Both the position numbers and the translations under genes were made by a program. Below, in pieces: positions 57,782 to 64,000 of a stretch of 64,000 bases of DNA. Position 1 is the stretch's first letter, and each line of letters opens with the position of its first letter. Source of the stretch: Chitinivorax tropicus. Its GTDB lineage: Bacteria; Pseudomonadota; Gammaproteobacteria; Burkholderiales; SCOH01. Under the pieces are notes generated by a model, which worked only from the letters and a program-made list of their open reading frames with translations, was not told the DNA's origin and searched no databases. The stretch lies in NCBI RefSeq assembly GCF_014202905.1, contig NZ_JACHHY010000021.1, positions 23,885 to 87,884 on the forward strand, read 5' to 3'.

Positions 57782-58800
57782 TCGACCGGCTGACCGGTGA
57801 GCCAGAACGATTTGAGTTCTATCAGTCGGTGCGGCTGTTGACGGGCATGCTGGCGCGGCGGCATCAAATGCCAGCCAATCGCATCGTTGGGGATTGGGTG
57901 CGCTTCCATGGCTCGCTCAAGCTGACTTTTCCACCCAGCGAGGTGGAAAGGCTCGATGATCTGGCGGCGGGCGAGGAAGCCACCCGAAAAACCAGTGCAC
58001 GCTATGTCATGACCCCTACCTTCTTTGGGTTGACGGGGCCGACTGGGGTGTTGCCACGGTTTTATACCGAGATGCTGGTGGAGCGAGAGCTGCTCTATCG
58101 TGATCGGGCCGCCAAGGCTTTTCTGGATGTGTTTGCCAATCGGCTGACGACACTGTTCTATCGTGCCTGGCAGAAATACCGTCTGCCAATTCGCCATGAG
58201 ATCGAGCCGCGCCGTGGTTACTTGCCCGAGCTGCTCAGGCTGGCGGGGGTGCATTTCGACAGCAACGCCCCGGATCGACAAAATCTCTGTGATGAATTGT
58301 CTGACGAAGTGTTTGCCGAGTATGCAGGTGTGTTGCGGCACCAGCCGGTTTCTGCGGTGAACATTTCCCGGGTGCTGGGTGATTTCTTTGAGGTGTGCGT
58401 CAAAGCGGAACAGTTTGTCGGACGATGGTTTGAGCTGGATGACAGCCAAGTCACCAAATTGGGGGGCGAATGCGCAACACTCGGCGTTAGTGCCTTTTGC
58501 GGTGGGCGTGTCTGGCAGCGTGATCAGCGGGTCAAGCTGATGATCGGCCCATTGAAGTTGGACGACTTTCGCCGTTTCCTGCCCAATGGCCACAATATGC
58601 GGGCAATGGCCAAGCTCCTGAAGTATTGGTGTGGATATACCTGCGAATGGGAAGTGGAACTCATTCTGCGCAAGGAAGACGTGCAACCGGTGCAGATCGT
58701 CAGCAGTGGGCTGGGCGCCATGCTGGGCCGGGACTCCTTCCTGGTCAGCAAGCCCGCAGAGCAGGATTTGACCGAAGCGCGTTACGAGTTGGTTTTCTAG
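57754..58800 (+). CDS. tssG: Type VI secretion baseplate protein TssG
   Basis: Baseplate wedge subunit of 348 aa. The family signature is FEFYQSVRLLTGML followed by VRFHGSLKLTFPPSEV and MTPTFFGLTGPTGVLPRFYT. The C-terminal part has a typical GxLP-like NGHNMRAMAKLLKYWCGY. Start ATG 57754 lies within tssF. A gap of 181 bases with no gene follows before clpV. Confidence 0.95.
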   Translation: MQRRYYTPVIDRLTGEPERFEFYQSVRLLTGMLARRHQMPANRIVGDWVRFHGSLKLTFPPSEVERLDDLAAGEEATRKTSARYVMTPTFFGLTGPTGVLPRFYTEMLVERELLYRDRAAKAFLDVFANRLTTLFYRAWQKYRLPIRHEIEPRRGYLPELLRLAGVHFDSNAPDRQNLCDELSDEVFAEYAGVLRHQPVSAVNISRVLGDFFEVCVKAEQFVGRWFELDDSQVTKLGGECATLGVSAFCGGRVWQRDQRVKLMIGPLKLDDFRRFLPNGHNMRAMAKLLKYWCGYTCEWEVELILRKEDVQPVQIVSSGLGAMLGRDSFLVSKPAEQDLTEARYELVF

Positions 58801-58981
58801 CACATATGGGTAAAGAGGCCCTGCGGACATGAAGGATGTCATGGCAGTGGAGCCTACGCTGTACCGCACATTTCCGGGTTGAGTCGGCACCCGAGGGCAT
58901 GACCGATGGCATGCGGGTTCGCCATTCGTGTAAACAGATTCTAAAAATAATGCAATACAACCTATCTATTGAGGATGCGCC

Positions 58982-61672
58982 ATGTCCGGCAACTTGAAAG
59001 CTCTCATCTCGAAACTGACTCCCATCAGCCGTGGCGCCGCAGAGCGGGCCGCCAATCTGTGTGTGTCACGTGGTCACTATGAAGTGGATATCGAACACCT
59101 GTTTCTGTCGCTTCTGGAGGAAGACGACAGCGATCTGTGCTGGCTATGTAAAAAATATGGCATCAGCAAGACCCAGCTGGAGCGGGATCTGGCTCATGAA
59201 TTGACGCAATTCAAGAACGGCAACACCCGAACACCGGTCTTTTCACCGCACCTGCCCAAGTTGTTGGAGCAAGCATGGCTCCTGGCATCGATCGAGTCTG
59301 AAACCAGCCGGATCCGCAGTGGGCATCTGCTGCTGGCCTTGTTGACAGAGCCGGAGCTGCAGCAGCTGGCGCACCGCGCCTCCCGGCTGTACGCCCAGTT
59401 CCCGCTGGAAGAGCTCAAGCACAAGCTGGCTGACGTGTCAGCCAATTGGCCTGAGGCTGGACAGGCTGTCAGGATGGTGGAAGGGGAGGTGGAATCCGGT
59501 AGCCCGGTCAATCAGCCGCAAGGTGCGTTGGGCAAGACCCCGGCACTGGATCAGTTCACCACCAATCTGACGCAACGTGCGTTGGATGGCAAGATCGATC
59601 CGGTGATCGGTCGTGATACCGAGATCCGCCAAGTCATCGACATCTTGATGCGACGTCGACAAAACAACCCGATCCTGACTGGTGAGGCAGGTGTGGGCAA
59701 GACGGCTGTCGTAGAGGGGCTGGCCTTACGTATCGCCAAAAATGATGTGCCGCCACCCCTGCAAGGCGTGGCGCTGCATGTGCTGGACCTGGGCTTGTTG
59801 CAGGCCGGTGCCAGCGTCAAAGGTGAATTTGAAAACCGCCTGAAGAACGTGATCGATGAAGTCAAACGCAGCCCTCATCCGATCATTCTGTTCATTGACG
59901 AGGCGCACACCATGATCGGGGCGGGTGGCCAAGCGGGCCAGAATGATGCAGCTAACCTGCTGAAACCTGCGTTGGCTCGGGGCGAGCTGCGCACCATCGC
60001 GGCGACGACCTGGAGCGAGTACAAAAAGTATTTTGAGAAAGACGCCGCCCTGACCCGCCGGTTCCAGGTGGTGAAGGTTGAAGAGCCCGCGCTGGATGTC
60101 GCCTGCGATATGTTGCGTGCCATGTCACATTTGATGGAAAAGCACTTCTCGGTGCGCGTGCTGGATGAAGCGATCGTCGAGGCTGTCCGTTTGTCGGCGC
60201 GCTATATCACTGGCCGCCAATTGCCTGACAAGGCGGTCAGTGTACTGGATACGGCATGTGCCCGCGTGGCATTGGCCAATTCGGCCAAGCCGGAGGCCAT
60301 CGAACTGATCGAAAAACGTCTGGAACGACTGCAGGTTGAGATGGCTTCGCTGGCCCGTGAGGCGGCCACCGGAACCAATCACCAGAAACGTCTGGAAGAG
60401 CTGCAAGCACAGCAGGCAACATTGCAATCCGATATCGAACAGCGCCGTCAACGTTGGGAGCAAGAGAAGCGGGTGGCGGATGAGATCGCTGCACTGCGGC
60501 TCGACATCGAAAACGAGATGCAGTCTGCACCGGAGGCAGAGCCGACGGAAAAAGGCAAGCGCCGCAAACCCGTGTTGTCACCCAAGGCTGAGCAACTGGA
60601 GGCGTTGAAGAACCAGCTGACTGAGCTGCAAGGCGAAGAGCCGCTGGTGCCGGTCAGTGTGGACGGCAATGTGGTGGCGGAGATCATCTCGGCCTGGACA
60701 GGCATCCCGCTGGGTAAAATGGTCAAGGATGAGATCAAGACGGTGCTCTCGTTGGGTGAGGCGCTGAGAGAGCGGGTGATCGGGCAGAATCACGCCATCG
60801 AGCAGGTGGCCCAGCGGGTGCGCACGGCCCGTGCCAATTTGGAAGACCCGAACAAGCCCAAGGGGGTGTTCATGTTTGTCGGGCCAAGCGGGGTGGGCAA
60901 GACCGAAACCGCCTTGGCGCTGGCAGACTCGTTGTTCGGCGGCGAGCGCAACCTGATTACCATCAATATGTCGGAGTATCAGGAAGCCCATACCGTGTCG
61001 GCATTGAAAGGCTCGCCACCGGGCTATGTCGGTTATGGGGAGGGGGGCGTGCTGACGGAAGCCGTGCGCCGCAAACCCTATAGCGTGGTGTTGCTCGATG
61101 AAGTCGAAAAAGCCCACCCGGATGTATTGGAAATGTTCTTCCAGGTGTTTGACAAAGGGGTGATGGATGATTCCGAAGGGCGCGAGATCGACTTCAAGAA
61201 TACCATCATCATCCTCACATCGAATGTCGGTTCGTCCACCATCATGCAGGCGTGCCTCAACAAACCTGCCGAGGAGCTGCCGGAGCCAGATGAGTTGGTC
61301 GAGCACCTGCGACCTCAGCTGTTCAAGGCTTTCAAGCCAGCTTTCCTGGGGCGGATGAAAGTCGTACCGTATTACCCGATTGCCGATGATACGCTGGAGT
61401 TGATCATCCGCCTCAAGCTTGATCGGGTGGGTAAGCGCATCGCCAGCAACCACAAGGCAGAGTTCCATTACGACGACAGCCTGGTTGAAACGGTGCTCAG
61501 TCGTTGTACCGAGGTGGACAGCGGGGCGCGGAATGTCGATCACATCCTCAATGGCAGCGTATTGCCCGAGATTGCCGAGCATGTGTTGGCCAAATTGGCG
61601 GAAGGCAAGGCCATCAAGAAGGTGAAATTGAGTACCAACGAGACGGGCCATATCAAATATCAGATCAGTTGA
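58982..61672 (+). CDS. tssH: Type VI secretion ATPase TssH (ClpV)
   Basis: AAA+ ATPase of 896 aa that disassembles contracted TssBC sheath. The N-domain (about 1-150) has the ClpV-type start [24 protein letters not shown] sequence (here [19 protein letters not shown]). The first AAA+ domain has Walker [14 protein letters not shown] (about 235), the second [14 protein letters not shown] (about 636), with Walker [14 protein letters not shown] and [13 protein letters not shown]. The middle coiled-coil domain (about 430-545) is present. It follows tssG by 181 bases and precedes an unrecognised gene. Confidence 0.96.
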   Translation: MSGNLKALISKLTPISRGAAERAANLCVSRGHYEVDIEHLFLSLLEEDDSDLCWLCKKYGISKTQLERDLAHELTQFKNGNTRTPVFSPHLPKLLEQAWLLASIESETSRIRSGHLLLALLTEPELQQLAHRASRLYAQFPLEELKHKLADVSANWPEAGQAVRMVEGEVESGSPVNQPQGALGKTPALDQFTTNLTQRALDGKIDPVIGRDTEIRQVIDILMRRRQNNPILTGEAGVGKTAVVEGLALRIAKNDVPPPLQGVALHVLDLGLLQAGASVKGEFENRLKNVIDEVKRSPHPIILFIDEAHTMIGAGGQAGQNDAANLLKPALARGELRTIAATTWSEYKKYFEKDAALTRRFQVVKVEEPALDVACDMLRAMSHLMEKHFSVRVLDEAIVEAVRLSARYITGRQLPDKAVSVLDTACARVALANSAKPEAIELIEKRLERLQVEMASLAREAATGTNHQKRLEELQAQQATLQSDIEQRRQRWEQEKRVADEIAALRLDIENEMQSAPEAEPTEKGKRRKPVLSPKAEQLEALKNQLTELQGEEPLVPVSVDGNVVAEIISAWTGIPLGKMVKDEIKTVLSLGEALRERVIGQNHAIEQVAQRVRTARANLEDPNKPKGVFMFVGPSGVGKTETALALADSLFGGERNLITINMSEYQEAHTVSALKGSPPGYVGYGEGGVLTEAVRRKPYSVVLLDEVEKAHPDVLEMFFQVFDKGVMDDSEGREIDFKNTIIILTSNVGSSTIMQACLNKPAEELPEPDELVEHLRPQLFKAFKPAFLGRMKVVPYYPIADDTLELIIRLKLDRVGKRIASNHKAEFHYDDSLVETVLSRCTEVDSGARNVDHILNGSVLPEIAEHVLAKLAEGKAIKKVKLSTNETGHIKYQIS

Positions 61673-61770
61673 TGATCCGTTCGCCACGCTTGGTCTGGAA
61701 ACGTTTCCTCACCTTGCGTGGCCGTGATATAAGGTGATCATTGCATCTATCAACCACACAGAGCCCCATC

Positions 61771-62337
61771 ATGCGAATCCCAAGTATTCGCCAGACCCAT
61801 CCAGTAGAAGTATTTGCGGTGCGCCGCAAGCCACGTACTGGCGAGCGTTTGAGCCCCGTTTTCGTCGCCATGTTCTCCGCCACCACCGTTGCCCGGCTGT
61901 TTGAAGAGTCGGTCACTGGCTTTGCCGAGCAGCTTGCCATGGCACTGGGTGCGGTGGATGGCGGGGCGCTCAGGCTGGTCGAGCAGCACGTCTTTCCCAA
62001 CCGCCCGATGATGGAATCCGTACAGGATGAAGTGTTGCAGCTGCGGCAGTTCAGTGGCGTGATGTCCCGCCTGCTGGCTGCCGCCCTGGTGAAAGCCCCG
62101 GAGGTGATGACGACACTGCGCGAGGCGCATGGCCCCGAATACGGCATGTGTGTCGTGCTCGATCAACAAGTCGGCACCGGCCCGGCCATTGTCAGATTGC
62201 CAGTGCTGCTGGATGCGCGGGACGTCGGTTCAGCCTTGTTGACGCCGAACAAACCCGTCCGGATCCGCATCATGCCCGCTGCAGCGGCGCATGATTTCGG
62301 GGACTCGATCGAATACATCATTACTGGAATGAAATAA
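61771..62337 (+). CDS. Unrecognised protein between tssH and tssA
   Basis: Protein of 188 aa from ATG 61771 (the frame is open to a TTG at 61741). I see no signal peptide or membrane helix. The N-terminus is basic (RIPSIRQTHPVEVFAVRRKP), followed by a mixed alpha region (about 40-125) with VARLFEESVTGFAEQLAMAL and a C-terminal region with LLDARDVGSALLTPNKPVRI. I do not recognise the family. It lies 98 bases after tssH and 42 bases before tssA in the same direction, so it is probably part of the T6SS operon. Candidates are an accessory baseplate or regulatory protein; sequence does not decide. Confidence 0.65.
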   Translation: MRIPSIRQTHPVEVFAVRRKPRTGERLSPVFVAMFSATTVARLFEESVTGFAEQLAMALGAVDGGALRLVEQHVFPNRPMMESVQDEVLQLRQFSGVMSRLLAAALVKAPEVMTTLREAHGPEYGMCVVLDQQVGTGPAIVRLPVLLDARDVGSALLTPNKPVRIRIMPAAAAHDFGDSIEYIITGMK

Positions 62338-62379
62338 CGCAGGCACCCCATAGTGCAGGCCAGATGACTGAACAATCTC

Positions 62380-63456
62380 ATGGATAAACTACTCAGCCCC
62401 ATTTCAGATAGCGCCCCGTGCGGCGAAGACATGTCTTTCTCCGCAGAATTCGATCAGATCAAGGAAGCGCGGCGAGACGACGATCCCTCATTGGCTCAAG
62501 GGGAGTGGGTGGCCGATGTCAAGCGTGCCGACTGGGATCAGGTCTGCCGCATTTGCGAAGATGTCTTGACCCAGCACACCAAAGACCTGCGCGTGGCGTC
62601 ATGGTATGTGGAAGCCCTCGCCAAAACACAGGGTTTTGCAGGGCTCGCCAAGGGTTGCGACGTGCTCCGCGAGCTGCAGGATCGCTATTGGGATCAACTG
62701 CACCCGCAGCCAGAGGATGGCGACTTGGAGCTGCGCATTGGCACCTTGACCTACTTCGTATCGCAACTGGTTGATCTGATCAGAACCATGCCGCTATGCC
62801 AGGCCCCGCAAGGCCGCTTCTCGTTGGCTGATCATGAATCAGCCATGGCCTTTCAGGCGCAGCTCGACAAAGACCCGGATCTACGTGATGCGATCCCTGC
62901 CGGCAAATACACACTGGAACAGGTACAGGAAGCACAACGTGCGACGCCGACCGCGTTCTACCAGAAGCTGATCGATGGCTTCAGAGAGGCCAAACAGTCC
63001 TGGCAATTGTTGGCCAACAGCATAGACCAACACCTGGGCATCGATGGCCCGTCCTTTGGTGCGCTGGAGGATATGTTCGACAAAGTCGGCAATCTGCTGA
63101 CACGCATTACCCGAAATGCTGGAGTGGGCCTGCCAACGACACCTGCCGCCGAGCAAACCACCCTGGCAACCGCATCAGGAGCGCCCGATATGTCCGCCAT
63201 GCAGCCTGCCTATCATGCCATGCCACCTCAAGGGAGCTGGCAACAAGGCCAGATCATGAGCCGTGAGCAGGCCATCAAGATGTTGGAAGCCGTGGCCGAA
63301 TATTTCCGCCGTACCGAGCCACATAGCCCGGTCACCTATCTGGCGCAGAAGGCCGCCGACTGGGGTAATATGCCCCTGCATGAATGGCTGCAAGAAGTGG
63401 TCAAGGATGGCTCGACATTGAGCCAAGTACAGGAATTACTGGGCATTCGCAGTTGA
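62380..63456 (+). CDS. tssA: Type VI secretion protein TssA
   Basis: Cytoplasmic assembly chaperone of 358 aa. The ImpA-type N-terminal domain is clear: LLSPISDSAPCGEDMSFSAE, followed by DWDQVCRICEDVLTQHTKDL and ASWYVEALAKTQGFAGLAKG and PEDGDLELR. The C-terminal region has the short-TssA pattern (REQAIKMLEAVAEYFRRTEP HSPVTYLAQKA, split here for length). That places it in the class that initiates sheath assembly at the baseplate. It is the last recognised T6SS gene in the window. Confidence 0.94.
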   Translation: MDKLLSPISDSAPCGEDMSFSAEFDQIKEARRDDDPSLAQGEWVADVKRADWDQVCRICEDVLTQHTKDLRVASWYVEALAKTQGFAGLAKGCDVLRELQDRYWDQLHPQPEDGDLELRIGTLTYFVSQLVDLIRTMPLCQAPQGRFSLADHESAMAFQAQLDKDPDLRDAIPAGKYTLEQVQEAQRATPTAFYQKLIDGFREAKQSWQLLANSIDQHLGIDGPSFGALEDMFDKVGNLLTRITRNAGVGLPTTPAAEQTTLATASGAPDMSAMQPAYHAMPPQGSWQQGQIMSREQAIKMLEAVAEYFRRTEPHSPVTYLAQKAADWGNMPLHEWLQEVVKDGSTLSQVQELLGIRS

Positions 63457-63908
63457 TGCTCTAAGTGGCTGTTTGCAATCAACCACATGCCGCAACTGGG
63501 GCATGAGAAAAAGACACCCCCGGCGACATCAGCAGGGAAACATGCGAAGCAATCAGGCCACTGTTGACAAATGCGCAGGCGGGTGAGGCTGCAAGCGGTT
63601 GATTAATATGAAATTTCGCTGCGTGCTGCATTTGCTGAAGAGCAGCTGCCAGTGGCAGATGCAGCCGAGCGCAGTGTCCGACATGGCGGACAGTACCTAC
63701 CTATTTCAGCATCTGTCGTGAGTCGCGAGAGGCGATAGCCAGCAGGAGTGGGCGATTAATAGGTCAGGTTGGCGTGATCGGTGAGAAACCGGGGCGCAAC
63801 GCCAGCAGCAGGTTCTTGGTCGTGGGTGCGCAGAGTGTGAAGAGCACGGACACAAACCCACCCACGCCTCGCCAACCGGGAACCCCCAAAAAGCGATAAG
63901 CCAACGCC
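63457..63908. other. Non-coding region downstream of tssA
   Basis: About 450 bases with no credible gene on either strand. It contains CATGCC/GGCATG (63486-63505), a potential three-way junction at 63625-63665, and an almost perfect 18-bp palindrome TGTCCGACATGGCGGACA at about 63675-63692. It probably carries regulatory elements for the gene that starts at 63909, or a remnant of an insertion. Confidence 0.5.
63625..63665. repeat. 41-base segment able to form a three-way junction
   Basis: Outer stem GCTGCAT (63625-63631) / ATGCAGC (63659-63665). Inside are two hairpins: TGCT/AGCA with a GAAG loop (63633-63644) and CTGCC/GGCAG with an AGT loop (63646-63658). Only two bases are left unpaired at the junction. 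This could be a structured RNA, a DNA cruciform or a recombination site. Confidence 0.5.
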
Positions 63909-64000
63909 ATGACTGCCAACCTGACCAAAACCGCCTATACCAACACCACCCCTGGTTCTCAATGCATCGTCCAGGCTGGCTGTGACACCATGTGGTCAAT
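63909..64000 (+). CDS. 5' end of an unidentified gene (cut by the window edge)
   Basis: An open frame from ATG 63909 runs off the window after 30 codons; it reads MTANLTKTAYTNTTPGSQCI and continues with VQAGCDTMW. The ribosome-binding site is weak (AAGCGATAAG about 8 bases upstream). There is too little sequence for a family call. Its position after tssA makes a T6SS-related protein or effector possible, but this is a guess. Confidence 0.4.
   Translation, partial: MTANLTKTAYTNTTPGSQCIVQAGCDTMWS

Noticed and set aside
57739..58890. 383-codon minus-strand open frame opposite tssG
   Set aside because: It covers the recognised TssG coding region in the opposite strand and shows no domain.
60578..61687. 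369-codon minus-strand open frame opposite tssH
   Set aside because: It is antisense to the ClpV AAA+ domain; no motif supports it.

Overview
The window looks like chromosomal DNA of a motile, free-living betaproteobacterium, probably of the Neisseriales/Chromobacteriaceae side. This rests on the rpsF-priB-rpsR-rplI-dnaB order, the ilvE / CHCC zinc-finger / waaF neighbourhood, a FlrBC-type flagellar hierarchy and a moderately high GC content. It is almost fully coding. I saw no rRNA or tRNA gene, no CRISPR array and no complete insertion sequence.

Layout. 1-2.3 kb (minus): the N-terminal part of cheY and two tandem cheV genes. 2.9-8.7 kb (plus): the histidine kinase FlrB and the sigma-54 activator FlrC, separated by an anti-anti-sigma STAS protein, a receiver/PP2C/anti-sigma-kinase protein (an HsbA/HsbR-like partner switch) and a CheB catalytic domain without a receiver. 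8.7-14.5 kb: fliEFGHIJ behind a sigma-54-type promoter. 14.9-19.8 kb: nucleotide-sugar genes (short epimerase, wecB, tviB-type dehydrogenase, manC). 19.9-27.3 kb: ilvE, a CHCC zinc-finger protein, waaF, a very large MASE1-PAS-GGDEF-EAL protein and rlmB. 27.3-30.5 kb: rpsF-priB-rpsR-rplI and dnaB. 30.8-31.3 kb: a small two-helix membrane protein under a LexA-like box.

31.6-47.8 kb is a polyamine region: the minus strand carries ald, puuD, puuA, spuC, speB, puuB, argS and potFGHI; the plus strand carries puuR and puuC. Together they would import putrescine, make more from agmatine, and convert it to GABA by the gamma-glutamylated route, with an alternative aminotransferase route. Alanine dehydrogenase could recycle the alanine from that second route. 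The ald-puuR intergenic region holds two related 16-bp sites, one of them a perfect palindrome, and a further inverted repeat.

48.9-63.5 kb is a type VI secretion locus: tssJ-tssK-tssL on minus; a TPR lipoprotein, tssB, tssC, hcp, tssE, tssF, tssG, tssH, an unrecognised gene and tssA on plus. tssM and vgrG are not in the window. The last 0.5 kb is non-coding, with a compact potential three-way junction, and then the first 30 codons of an unknown gene.

The most interesting parts are the partner switch nested between FlrB and FlrC, the LexA-box membrane protein, the polyamine operators, the two unassigned T6SS genes, and the 60-bp repeat-flanked segment at the end of fliI. Start codons were chosen by reading ribosome-binding sites and family N-termini, so several genes begin inside the longest open frame.
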